In this document: positions 42,764 through 51,482 of the stretch, one piece after another
Position numbering within the stretch: position 1 is the first letter of the stretch
How the letters are laid out: each line of letters opens with the position of its first letter
The notes under the pieces: generated by a model
Told to the model about the DNA's origin: nothing
Databases searched by the model: none
What the model saw: the letters and a program-made list of their open reading frames with translations, nothing else
Translations under genes and position numbers: made by a program
Source: JBHGBM01 sp041946965
Lineage (GTDB): Bacteria > Acidobacteriota > Terriglobia > Bryobacterales > Bryobacteraceae
DNA: 64,000 bases
Reading direction: 5' to 3'
Assembly (NCBI GenBank): GCA_041946965.1
Contig: JBHGBM010000014.1
Span: forward strand, 55,512-119,511

Positions 42764-44143
42764 TCAGCCATCCTCCGGCTCCCGGCGGATGCCGTGTTTC
42801 TCCATGCGGTAGATGAGCGTCTTGCGGCTGAGGTCCAGGTAGCGGGCGGCTTGCGTCTGGTTCCAGTCGAACTTCTTCAGGGCGCGGAGAATCAGTTCCT
42901 TCTCCACCGCCTCCAGGCTGATGCCCTGGGGAGGGAGGTCCAGCCGCACTTCTTCGAGCACGCCCCGCTCCCGGCGCAGGAACTCCGGCAGGTCCGCCGC
43001 GGTGATCTCGTTGGCGCGCGTCAGCACCACCAGCCGCTCGATGATGTTCTCCAGCTCCCGGATGTTGCCGGGCCAGCGGTAGGCGGAGAAGTTGGGAAGC
43101 AACGAAGGCGGCAGCACCAGGTCCGGCCGGCCGTGTTTTTCCTTGGCCTTCAGGAAGAAGTGCTCCACCAGCTCCGCAATATCGTCCGGCCTTTCGCGCA
43201 GCGGCGGCAGTTCCAGCGGGATCACCGCCAGGCGGTAGAACAGGTCTTCGCGAAACGCGCCATCCTCGATCATCGCCTGAAGGTTGCGGTGCGTGGCCGA
43301 AATGATGCGCACATCCACCTTGGTGGTCTCGGCGGCGCCCACTTTTTCGATTTCCCCCTGTTGCGCCAGACGCAGCAGCTTCACCTGCAACTCCAGCGGC
43401 ATCTCTCCGATTTCATCCAGGAACAGGGTGCCGCCGTCGGCGACCTCCGCGCGGCCCTTCTTGTGCGCCACGGCGCCCGTGAAAGAGCCCTTCACGTGTC
43501 CGAATAACTCGGACTCCAGCAGGTCCTTGGGGATGGCCCCGCAATTGATGGTGACGAAGGCCTTGTCCCGCCGCGGGCTGTTGAAGTGAATGGCCTTCGC
43601 CAGCAACTCCTTGCCGGTTCCGGTTTCGCCGCGGATCAACACCGTGGTGCTGCTCTGCGCGGCGCGTGAGGCCATGTCCAGCACCGCGAGCAGCGCGGTG
43701 GAGCGGCCCAGGATGTTCTCGAATCCGTACTTGCGGTCGAGGCTGGAGCGCAGCGCCTGCACTTCCTGGCGCAGTCGCACGTGCTCCAGCGCGTGGCCGA
43801 GCGTCAGCTTCAGCTCGTCGATGTGGACCGGCTTGGTGATGTAGTCGTAAGCCCCGGCGCGCATCGCCTCAACGGCGGTTTCGATGGTGCCGAAGGCGGT
43901 CACCACGATGACGGCGATCTCGGGATAGCCGGCGCGGACCCGCTTCAGCAGCTCGAGTCCCGACATGCCGGGCATCTTCAGATCGGTGAGCACCAGGTCC
44001 ACGGGCCTGTTCTGGAGGAGGTCGAGCGCTTCCTGTCCCGACGCCGCCGTGAGGGTGTCGAAGCCGCTCTGCTGGAGTTGCACCTCCGTCACGCGCCGGA
44101 GGCTTTCCTCGTCATCAACTACCAGAATGCGGCTCTTGGGCAT
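42764..44143 (-). CDS. NtrC-family sigma-54-dependent response regulator
   Basis: 459 aa from MPKSRILVVDDEE (start 44143; 44152 also possible). Receiver with D54 (LVLTDLKMPGMSG) and Lys in YITKPVHI; AAA+ domain with Walker A GETGTGKE (172-179), sigma-54 contact loop GSFTGA (219-224, Ser replacing the usual Ala at the second position, a known variant) and Walker B GGTLFLDEIGEM; Fis-type helix-turn-helix (NQTQAARYLDLSRKTLIYRMEKHG). It activates sigma-54 promoters by ATP hydrolysis. Its start overlaps the kinase 3' end by 29 bp. A matching sigma-54 promoter lies just beyond the kinase gene, upstream of the metal efflux genes. Confidence 0.94.
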   Translation of the reverse strand: MPKSRILVVDDEESLRRVTEVQLQQSGFDTLTAASGQEALDLLQNRPVDLVLTDLKMPGMSGLELLKRVRAGYPEIAVIVVTAFGTIETAVEAMRAGAYDYITKPVHIDELKLTLGHALEHVRLRQEVQALRSSLDRKYGFENILGRSTALLAVLDMASRAAQSSTTVLIRGETGTGKELLAKAIHFNSPRRDKAFVTINCGAIPKDLLESELFGHVKGSFTGAVAHKKGRAEVADGGTLFLDEIGEMPLELQVKLLRLAQQGEIEKVGAAETTKVDVRIISATHRNLQAMIEDGAFREDLFYRLAVIPLELPPLRERPDDIAELVEHFFLKAKEKHGRPDLVLPPSLLPNFSAYRWPGNIRELENIIERLVVLTRANEITAADLPEFLRRERGVLEEVRLDLPPQGISLEAVEKELILRALKKFDWNQTQAARYLDLSRKTLIYRMEKHGIRREPEDG

Positions 44144-45272
44144 GAATCCCATTATCTCCGGCCGCCGGGAGCACGATGGAAAAGACCATGCCGCCCCCGC
44201 CGTGGCGCTCCGCCGTGATCGAGCCTCCGTGTTGCGTCACGATCTGATGCGCCACCGAGAGCCCCAGGCCGGTGCCGGTGTCCTTGGTGGTGAAGAACGG
44301 GTCGAAGATCCGGTCGAGGTCTCCCGCGGGAATGCCGGGGCCGTGGTCCTTCACGGAGATCACGACTTTGCCGCCCGCCTGTGAGGCGGCCAGCTCGATC
44401 TCTCCTCCCCCGGGCATGGCCTGCACGGCGTTGATGGTCAGGTTGAGGACCACCTGTTTGAGCTGCTCGGGGTCGGACCGCACCATGGGCGCCGGTTCGG
44501 CCGCGCGGCCGGTGATCCGGATGCCGTCGCGTTCCACCGTGGGTGCGATCAGGGTAATGACCGAATCGATGAGCCGCGCGGCATCCACGTCCTGCAACTC
44601 GGGTGGGCGCGGGCGGGCGAAATCCAGCAGGTTGGTCAACAGCCGGTTCAGCCGGCGCGACTCCTTGCGGATCACCCCGAGAAACTCCTTCCGCATCTCT
44701 TCCGAGGTCTGGGGTTGCTCGATGATCCCCGTCGCCCCCTCAATGCTCGCCAGCGGATTGCGGATCTCGTGCGCCAGGTTCGCCGAAAGCTGCCCGATGG
44801 CGGAAAGCCGGTCCGCGCGCTTGAGCTGCTCGAAGCTGGCTTGCAGGTCGCGGTAGACCTTGCTGAGCTGGTTGGTGGCCGTCTGCAATTCTTCCCGCCG
44901 TTTGCGCTCCCGGTCGGCCAGTATGCCGGTCACGCCGCCCACCAGGAAGAACACGATGATCTCGGCGTACTGGTTCATTGCGTAGTCCGGCATGTGGTGC
45001 CACGCCGTGAGGATGTGAGGCACGTACAAGAGGGCGGAGAACGCCGAAGCCGCCAGCCCTCCGCGCCAACCGAAATAGATGGCGGCGTAGACGATCGGCA
45101 GGTAGTAGAGCCGCTGGAAGAGTTGATGCCAGAGCAGCAGCGACGGCGGAGTCAGGAAATGCAGCAGAGAAGCCGCGGCGATACCGGCGGCTACCACGGC
45201 CGCGCGAGCCCAGATCACGCTCCTGTTGCGAACGCCCATCACGCAAAGTACTTCAACGTAGCTATCTGCCAT
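44115..45272 (-). CDS. NtrB-like membrane histidine kinase
   Basis: 385 aa. N-terminal ~115 residues hold about four transmembrane segments with KdpD/DUF4118-like character (FQRLYYLPIVYAAIYFGWRGG, EIIVFFLVGGVTGILADRERKRR), then a coiled linker, HisKA with H168 (LSANLAHEIRNPLASIEGA) and HATPase (LNLTINAVQAMPGGGEI, KDHGPGIP, FFTTKDTGTGLGLSVAHQ). There is no sizeable periplasmic domain, so sensing is probably within the membrane. It overlaps the NtrC partner gene by 29 bp. It is divergent from the CusCBA-like efflux operon and is likely to sense metal or envelope stress. Confidence 0.92.
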   Translation of the reverse strand: MADSYVEVLCVMGVRNRSVIWARAAVVAAGIAAASLLHFLTPPSLLLWHQLFQRLYYLPIVYAAIYFGWRGGLAASAFSALLYVPHILTAWHHMPDYAMNQYAEIIVFFLVGGVTGILADRERKRREELQTATNQLSKVYRDLQASFEQLKRADRLSAIGQLSANLAHEIRNPLASIEGATGIIEQPQTSEEMRKEFLGVIRKESRRLNRLLTNLLDFARPRPPELQDVDAARLIDSVITLIAPTVERDGIRITGRAAEPAPMVRSDPEQLKQVVLNLTINAVQAMPGGGEIELAASQAGGKVVISVKDHGPGIPAGDLDRIFDPFFTTKDTGTGLGLSVAHQIVTQHGGSITAERHGGGGMVFSIVLPAAGDNGIHAQEPHSGS

Positions 45273-45581
45273 TGTCGCTCACCGGGCGCCGCGGCATGCG
45301 GGCGGTAGCGTGGCTTCATCCCTGACAAGGTCGCGAGCGCCTTTCCAGAACACCCGCAGTTGCGTACTGCAAGCGACCAACCAACCGCCCCCGGAGTGCG
45401 CGGGAGGCGCAAACCCGCGGCGAATCAGGGCAACGGGCGCCGCGGCGCTGCCGTATATCCGCCAGACAGCCGCCTCCGGTGCCCGAAATGGGGCAGCCAG
45501 GACCGGTTTCCCCGCGTGCAGGCCGCATTTCGGGCGTTGGTACACCAAGTGCAATTGCACAGGTTTCGAGAGGGCGATGTC
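45273..45581. promoter_or_regulatory. regulatory region between the NtrBC-type pair and the efflux operon
   Basis: 309 bp without a supported gene. It contains a perfect 10-bp inverted repeat (GCCCGAAATG at 45481-45490, CATTTCGGGC at 45526-45535), a sigma-54-type promoter immediately after it, and a purine-rich ribosome-binding site (GAGAGGG, 45568-45574) for the GTG start at 45582. The left 200 bp show no recognisable motif. Confidence 0.55.
45538..45553 (+). promoter_or_regulatory. sigma-54 (-24/-12) promoter for the efflux operon
   Basis: TGGTACACCAAGTGCA fits the RpoN consensus TGGCACG-N4-TTGCA with the invariant GG (45539-45540) and GC (45551-45552) exactly ten bases apart. Transcription would begin near 45564, leaving room for GAGAGGG and the start at 45582. 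An NtrC-type activator is encoded in the adjacent divergent operon. Confidence 0.7.
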
Positions 45582-46835
45582 GTGACGCTACGAAGTGCCG
45601 CCGCCGTGTTGATGTGCCTCCTGGGCGTGGCTGCGCGTGGGCAGGAGCAGCGCCTGAAGCTCGATGCCCTGGTGGCCGAGGCGCTCCGCAACAACCCGGA
45701 AATCCTCGCCGCGCAGAAGCGCACCGAGGCGGCCCGCCAGCGGCCCACCCAGGAAAGCTCGCTGCCCGATCCCATGCTGTCGCTGGGCTACCAGAGCGTG
45801 GGGAACCCGCGGCCGGTGGCCGGGCTCGGCATGGAACCAATGGCGAACGCGGGCGTGATGGTGTCGCAGGAGATTCCCTTTCCCGGAAAACTCAAACTGC
45901 GCGGCGAAATGGCGGGCAAGGAGGCCGAGGCCGAATTCCAGCAGTACCAGTCCGTGCAGTTGAACGTGATCTCGCGCCTGAAGCAGGCTTACTACCGGCT
46001 GTACTACACCTACGCGGCCCGCGATGTCCTGGAGCGCAACCGCGGCCTGCTGAACAAGCTGCTGAAGGTGACCGAGGCGCGCTACAGCGTCGGCAAGGCG
46101 GCCCAACAGGACGTCTTCAAGGCCCAAACGCAGATCAGCATTCTGGAGACGCGGCTGGTGCAGCTTGAACAGCAGCGCAGCGCCGCCGAAGCCGAGATCA
46201 ACAGCCTGCTGAACCGACGGGCGGGCGCGCCGGTGGCGCGGCCGGAGGAGTTCAACCCCAGACCCTTCAACCTGAACCTGGAAGAGCTCTACGCCGGCGC
46301 TCGCGCGGACTCGCCCATGCTGCGCCGGGATCAGAAGATGGTTGAACGAACCGAACTGGCGCTGGACATGGCGCGCAAGGAATACTACCCGGATTTCACC
46401 GCCAGCGCCGGCTACTTCAACCAGGGATCGATGCCGCCCACGTACATGTTCCGCGTCGACTTCAAGCTGCCGGTCTACTTCTGGCGCAAGCAGCGCGCGG
46501 GCGTCGCCGAGCAGTCGGCGAACGTGGCGCAGGCGCAGCACACCTATGAGGCCACCGACCAGAACCTGCGCGTCCGCATCAGGGACGATTACCTGATGGC
46601 GCAGGCCTCGGCGAAGCTCATGGACATCTACGCGAAGACCGTGGCGCCGCAGGCCGGCATGGCGCTGGAATCGTCGCTCGCCACCTATGAAACGGGGACC
46701 GTTGATTTCCTTTCCGTGCTCAGCAACTTCAGCATGGTGCTCGATTACGAGCTGAACTACTACGAGGAGCTGATGAACTACTACCTCGCGCTGAGCCGGC
46801 TCGAGGAGATGACCGCGGCGAGGCTGACGTCATGA
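45582..46835 (+). CDS. TolC/CusC-like outer-membrane efflux protein
   Basis: 417 aa from GTG 45582 (GAGAGGG seven bases upstream; the frame stays open back to 45360 but that part reads as non-protein and contains the promoter). Signal peptide VTLRSAAAVLMCLLGVAARG. Two outer-membrane-efflux repeats with long helices: LKLDALVAEALRNNPEILAA, PDPMLSLGYQSVG, EIPFPGKLKLRGEM, and in the second half MVERTELALDMARKEYYPDF and LSRLEEMTA. It forms the trimeric exit duct of a tripartite pump. Its stop overlaps the adaptor ATG by four bases. Confidence 0.9.
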   Translation: MTLRSAAAVLMCLLGVAARGQEQRLKLDALVAEALRNNPEILAAQKRTEAARQRPTQESSLPDPMLSLGYQSVGNPRPVAGLGMEPMANAGVMVSQEIPFPGKLKLRGEMAGKEAEAEFQQYQSVQLNVISRLKQAYYRLYYTYAARDVLERNRGLLNKLLKVTEARYSVGKAAQQDVFKAQTQISILETRLVQLEQQRSAAEAEINSLLNRRAGAPVARPEEFNPRPFNLNLEELYAGARADSPMLRRDQKMVERTELALDMARKEYYPDFTASAGYFNQGSMPPTYMFRVDFKLPVYFWRKQRAGVAEQSANVAQAQHTYEATDQNLRVRIRDDYLMAQASAKLMDIYAKTVAPQAGMALESSLATYETGTVDFLSVLSNFSMVLDYELNYYEELMNYYLALSRLEEMTAARLTS

Positions 46836-48226
46836 GAATACTGAAATCGATTTTCGTGCTGATTCTGCTGGCGGCCGCGTTCCTGGGTGGCTACCTCTAC
46901 AAGGGGCGGACGGGCTCCGCACCCCCGGCTGGAGGGCGCAAGATCCTCTACTACGTGGACCCGATGCACCCCGCTTACAAGTCCGATAAACCGGGCATCG
47001 CGCCGGATTGCGGCATGAAGCTCGAGCCGGTCTACGCCGATGGCGGCCCGGCGGAGGCGGCCGCCAAGCCCAAAGGCAAGATCCTCTACTACCGCGACCC
47101 GCATCAACCCGAATACAAATCCGGCAAACCGGGGCTGAATCCGGAAACCGGCAACGACCTCGAACCGGTCTACGAGAACGACCCCTCGAATTTCGCTCCC
47201 GGCACGATTCAAATCAGCGCCCGGAAGCAGCAGTTGATCGGCGTGAAATACGGCGTGGCCGAGCGGTCCGGCGGCGCCCGGACCATACGCTCCGTGGGTA
47301 AGGTCGCCTACGACGAAACGCGCATTTCCCACGTCCATACCAAGTTCGAGGGGTGGGTGGACAAGGTGTTCGTGGATTTCACCGGCAAGCTGGTGGAGAA
47401 AGGCCAGCCACTGATGACCATTTACAGCCCGGAACTGCTGGCCTCGCAACAGGAGCTTCTGCTGGCGGGCAAGGCGCGGCAGTTGATGGAGCACAGCGCG
47501 CTCGCCGGCGCCATCGAACACAGCGACAGCCTCTACGAAGCTGCCCGCCGCAGGCTCGAGCTTTTCGACTTGACCGACGCCCAGATCAAGCAGGTGCTCC
47601 TCACCGGCAAACCCGTCAAGAACATCACCGTGTATGCGCCCGTTACGGGCTACGTTCTGGAACGCAAGGCATACCCCCAGGTGAAGGTGATGCCCGAGAT
47701 GGACCTGTACACGCTGGCGGACCTGAGCCAGGTGTGGATCATGGCCGACGTGTTCGAATCGGAGATTGCGAACATTCACGTGGGCCAGCCCGCGCGCGTG
47801 ACGCTTTCCTACACGCCCGGCAAGGCGCTTTCCGCGCGCGTCAGCTATATCCAGCCGCAGGTGGATCCCATGACGCGCACCCTGAAAGTGCGGCTCGAAG
47901 TCTCAAATCCGGGCATGGCGCTCAAGCCGGATACGTTCGTGAACGTGGAGTTCGCCGTCGAGCGCCCGGTGCAGGTGACCGTGCCGGTGGAAGCCGTTCT
48001 CGACACGGGCGACCGCAAGACCGTGTTCGTGGACCGCGGCAACGGCTACTTTGAGCCGCGCCGCGTCGAGACCGGCGAGGAGGGGGGCGGCCGTATCGCC
48101 ATCCTCAGCGGGCTGAAGCCCGGCGAGCGCGTCGTCACGTCCGGCAACTTCCTCATCGATTCGGAGAGCCAGTTGAAAGCGGCGGCATCCGGCATGAGCG
48201 CGGGTGGCGAGCACAAGCATGATTAA
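46832..48226 (+). CDS. cusB: CusB-type RND periplasmic adaptor with duplicated heavy-metal-binding domain
   Basis: 464 aa, signal anchor to ~residue 25. A heavy-metal-binding domain (YYVDPMHPAYKSDKPG, then PDCGMKLEPVY) is followed by a second, degenerate copy (YYRDPHQPEYKSGKPG, then PETGNDLEPVY) that has lost the Met-His pair and the Cys. Adaptor hairpin, lipoyl and barrel domains follow (HTKFEGWVDKVFVDFTGKLV, TVYAPVTGYVLERKAYP, LADLSQVWIMADVFESEI), ending in a His-rich tail (GEHKHD). Such proteins bind Cu(I)/Ag(I) and activate the CusA pump. The start overlaps the duct gene by 4 bp and the end overlaps cusA by 8 bp. Confidence 0.92.
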   Translation: MRILKSIFVLILLAAAFLGGYLYKGRTGSAPPAGGRKILYYVDPMHPAYKSDKPGIAPDCGMKLEPVYADGGPAEAAAKPKGKILYYRDPHQPEYKSGKPGLNPETGNDLEPVYENDPSNFAPGTIQISARKQQLIGVKYGVAERSGGARTIRSVGKVAYDETRISHVHTKFEGWVDKVFVDFTGKLVEKGQPLMTIYSPELLASQQELLLAGKARQLMEHSALAGAIEHSDSLYEAARRRLELFDLTDAQIKQVLLTGKPVKNITVYAPVTGYVLERKAYPQVKVMPEMDLYTLADLSQVWIMADVFESEIANIHVGQPARVTLSYTPGKALSARVSYIQPQVDPMTRTLKVRLEVSNPGMALKPDTFVNVEFAVERPVQVTVPVEAVLDTGDRKTVFVDRGNGYFEPRRVETGEEGGGRIAILSGLKPGERVVTSGNFLIDSESQLKAAASGMSAGGEHKHD

Positions 48227-51200
48227 CCGCATCATCGAGTTCTCCGCCGCCAACCGGGCCGTCGTGTTCATCCTGATCGCGGCGGCCGTGCTGGGCGGAT
48301 GGTATGCGATGAAATCCATCCCGCTCGATGCCATTCCGGACCTGAGCGACACCCAGGTGATCGTCTATTCCAAGTGGGACCGCAGCCCGGACATCGTGGA
48401 GGACCAGGTCACCTACCCGATCGTCACCGCCATGCTCGGCGCGCCCAGGGTGAAGGATGTCCGCGGCTTCTCGGATTTCGGATTCTCCTACGTCTACATC
48501 ATTTTCGAAGAGGGCACGGACATTTATTGGGCGCGGTCGCGCACGCTGGAGTATCTCTCGAGCGTCATGCCGCGGCTGCCCAAGGGCGTGAATACGGAAC
48601 TCGGCCCCGACGCCACCGGCATCGGCTGGGTCTTCCAATATGCGCTGATCGATACCAGCGGGCGGCACAGCCTGGCCGACCTGCGTTCCTACCAGGATTG
48701 GTATCTGCGCTATTACCTGAAATCGGTGCCCGGCGTCGCCGAGGTTGCGCCGCTCGGCGGTTTCGTGCGGCAGTACCAGGTGAACGTCGATCCCAACAAG
48801 CTTCAGGCCTACCGGATTCCCATTCAGAAAGTTGTGGAGGCCGTGCGCGCCGGCAACAACGACGCGGGCGGAAGGCTGGTGGAATTCAGCGGCGCCGAGT
48901 ACATGGTGCGCGGCCGCGGTTACGCGAAGTCCACCGAGGACATCGGCAAGATCGTGCTGGCGACCAACGAGGGCGGCGTGCCCGTGCGGGTGGCGGACGT
49001 GGGCGATGTGACGCTCGGTCCGGACCTGCGCCGCGGCGTCGCGGACTGGAACGGCACCGGCGACACCGTGGCGGGCATCGTCGTCATGCGCCAGGGCGAG
49101 AATGCGCTGAATGTGATCGCGCGCGTGAAGCACAAGCTCAAGGACATCGAGCCGGGGCTGCCGCCGGGCGTGAAGATCGTCACCGCGTACGACCGCTCGG
49201 ACTTGATCCTGCGCTCCATCGACAACCTGAAGCACACGCTCATCGAAGAGCTGGCCATTGTCGGCGTGGTCATCCTGATCTTTCTGTGGCACATCCCCAG
49301 CGCGATGATCCCCATCATCACGATTCCGGTGGCGGTGATCATTTCGTTCATTCCCATGCGCATGATGGGAATTACATCCAACATCATGTCGCTGGGCGGC
49401 ATCGCCATCGCGGTCGGTGCCATGGTGGACGCCGCCATCGTGGTCGTCGAGCAGACCCACAAGAAGCTGGAAGAGTGGGAGCGGACCGGACGCAGGGAAG
49501 ACTACCACTCGGTGATCGTCAACGCGGTGAAGGAGGTTGGAGGACCGAGTTTCTTCGCCCTGCTGGTGATCGCGGTTTCATTCCTGCCGGTGCTCACCCT
49601 GGAAGCGCAGGAGGGCCGCCTGTTCAAGCCCCTGGCGTATACCAAGAACCTCTCCATGATCATTGCGGCGGTGCTGGCCATCACGCTCGACCCCGCCATG
49701 CGGCTGCTCTTCACTCACATGAAGACGTTCGAGTTCCGCCCGCGTTGGCTGGCGCGCGCGGCGAACGCGGTGCTGGCGGGCAAGATCCACTCCGAAGAGC
49801 ACCACCCCATCAGCAAGGTGCTGATCCGCATGTACGAGCCGGTCTGCGCGTGGTCGCTGCGATGGAAGTGGCTGATCATCGTATCGGCCGTGGCGGTGGT
49901 CGCCGTGACCGTGCCCGTATACGAACGGCTCGGCTCGGAGTTCATGCCGCCGCTCGACGAGGGCTCGCTGCTCTACATGCCGAGCACCCTGCCGGGCATC
50001 TCCGTCACCGAAGCGCAGCGGCTGCTCCAGGTGCAGGACCGCATCATCAAGCAGTTCCCCGAAGTGGACACGGTGCTCGGCAAGGCGGGCCGCGCGGACA
50101 CCTCCACCGACCCCGCGCCGTTCTCCATGATGGAGACCGTGATCGTGCTGAAGCCCAGGGAACAGTGGCGCAAGACTCCCACGTGGTATTCCGATTGGGC
50201 GCCGGAGTGGGCCAAGACCGTGCTTCGCCGATTCACGCCCGACCACATCTCGACCGAGCAACTGGTGGATGAGATGAACGAGGCGCTTAAGATTCCGGGC
50301 ACCACCAACTCCTGGACCATGCCCATCAAGGGACGCGTGGACATGCTCACCACCGGCGTACGCACGCCCGTGGGCATCAAGATCTACGGCGCCGACATCA
50401 AGAAGATCGAACAGATCGGTTCCCGCATCGAAGGGATCCTGCCGAAGGTGCGGGGAACCCGCAGCGTTTTCTCCGAACGCACTAGCGGCGGCTATTTCCT
50501 GGACTTCGACTGGAAGCGCGACGAGCTTGCCCGCTACGGCCTGACCATCGACATGGCGCAGGACGTGGTCATGTCGGCCGTTGGCGGCGACAACGTGACC
50601 ACCACGGTCGAAGGCCGCGAACGCTATCCGGTCAACGTCCGCTACCTGCGCGATTATCGCAGCGACCTGGGCCGCCTGAAACGCGTCCTCGTGCCCGCCA
50701 TGGACGGCAAGATGCAGATTCCGATCTCGCAACTGGCCGACGTGAGGCTCGCCAGCGGTCCCTCCATGCTGCGCGACGAAAACGGCATGCTGAACGGCTA
50801 CGTATACGTGGATGTCGCCGGGCGCGATATCGGCGGCTACGTGACCGAGGCCAAGGAAGTGGTCCGCCGGAACGTTCCGCTTCCGCCAGGATATTCGCTG
50901 GTCTGGAGCGGCCAGTATGAGGCTATGCAGCGCGTTCGTGAGCGTCTGGCCTTGGTGCTGCCGCTCACCTTGTTCCTCATCCTGATGCTGCTGTACCTCA
51001 ACACCAGGTCCATGGCGAAGACCGTCATCATCGTGCTCGCCGTTCCGTTCTCCGCCGTGGGAGCGATCTGGTTTCTCTACCTGCTGGGTTACAACATGAG
51101 CATCGGCGTGTGGGTCGGCCTGATTGCACTGCTCGGCGTGGACGCGGAAACGGGCGTCTTCATGCTGCTGTACCTCGATCTCGCCTACGACCAGGCGAAG

Positions 51201-51482
51201 AGGGAGGGGAGACTGCGGGGTCTTCGCGATTTACAGGAAGTCATCCTGCACGGCGCGGTGAAACGCATCCGCCCCAAGTTCATGACCGTCGCCACCATGT
51301 TTGTGGGACTGGTCCCCATCATGTGGTCCACCGGCGCCGGCGCGGACGTGATGAAACGCATCGCCGCACCCATGATCGGAGGCATCTTTACGTCCTTCGT
51401 TCTCGAACTGGTGGTCTATCCGGCAATTTACGAGGTCTGGAAATGGAACTTCGAAGTCAAAAAACTCTTGCCGCGCTCCTGA
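48219..51482 (+). CDS. cusA: CusA-type heavy-metal RND efflux pump
   Basis: 1087 aa, full length for the HME-RND family. Twelve TM segments in two sets. Signature stretches: IPLDAIPDLSDTQVIVYSKW, DVRGFSDFGFSYVYIIFEEG, ITSNIMSLGGIAIAVGAMVDAAIVVVEQ (TM4, with the acidic proton-relay Asp), GSEFMPPLDEGSLLYMPST and KGRVDMLTTGVRTPVGIK, whose Met corresponds to a copper-coordinating region in E. coli CusA. It exports Cu(I)/Ag(I) or similar cations from periplasm to exterior, driven by protons. Metal specificity beyond monovalent soft metals is inferred. The next gene begins within its last 40 bp. Confidence 0.94.
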   Translation: MINRIIEFSAANRAVVFILIAAAVLGGWYAMKSIPLDAIPDLSDTQVIVYSKWDRSPDIVEDQVTYPIVTAMLGAPRVKDVRGFSDFGFSYVYIIFEEGTDIYWARSRTLEYLSSVMPRLPKGVNTELGPDATGIGWVFQYALIDTSGRHSLADLRSYQDWYLRYYLKSVPGVAEVAPLGGFVRQYQVNVDPNKLQAYRIPIQKVVEAVRAGNNDAGGRLVEFSGAEYMVRGRGYAKSTEDIGKIVLATNEGGVPVRVADVGDVTLGPDLRRGVADWNGTGDTVAGIVVMRQGENALNVIARVKHKLKDIEPGLPPGVKIVTAYDRSDLILRSIDNLKHTLIEELAIVGVVILIFLWHIPSAMIPIITIPVAVIISFIPMRMMGITSNIMSLGGIAIAVGAMVDAAIVVVEQTHKKLEEWERTGRREDYHSVIVNAVKEVGGPSFFALLVIAVSFLPVLTLEAQEGRLFKPLAYTKNLSMIIAAVLAITLDPAMRLLFTHMKTFEFRPRWLARAANAVLAGKIHSEEHHPISKVLIRMYEPVCAWSLRWKWLIIVSAVAVVAVTVPVYERLGSEFMPPLDEGSLLYMPSTLPGISVTEAQRLLQVQDRIIKQFPEVDTVLGKAGRADTSTDPAPFSMMETVIVLKPREQWRKTPTWYSDWAPEWAKTVLRRFTPDHISTEQLVDEMNEALKIPGTTNSWTMPIKGRVDMLTTGVRTPVGIKIYGADIKKIEQIGSRIEGILPKVRGTRSVFSERTSGGYFLDFDWKRDELARYGLTIDMAQDVVMSAVGGDNVTTTVEGRERYPVNVRYLRDYRSDLGRLKRVLVPAMDGKMQIPISQLADVRLASGPSMLRDENGMLNGYVYVDVAGRDIGGYVTEAKEVVRRNVPLPPGYSLVWSGQYEAMQRVRERLALVLPLTLFLILMLLYLNTRSMAKTVIIVLAVPFSAVGAIWFLYLLGYNMSIGVWVGLIALLGVDAETGVFMLLYLDLAYDQAKREGRLRGLRDLQEVILHGAVKRIRPKFMTVATMFVGLVPIMWSTGAGADVMKRIAAPMIGGIFTSFVLELVVYPAIYEVWKWNFEVKKLLPRS

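Noticed and set aside
42764..44143. Inactive sigma-54 contact because the loop is GSFTGA instead of GAFTGA
   Set aside because: Ser at this position is a known natural variant in active activators, so it does not indicate loss of function.
45360..45581. Upstream extension of the TolC-like gene
   Set aside because: The extra 74 residues precede the signal peptide, have no protein-like character and cover the sigma-54 promoter.
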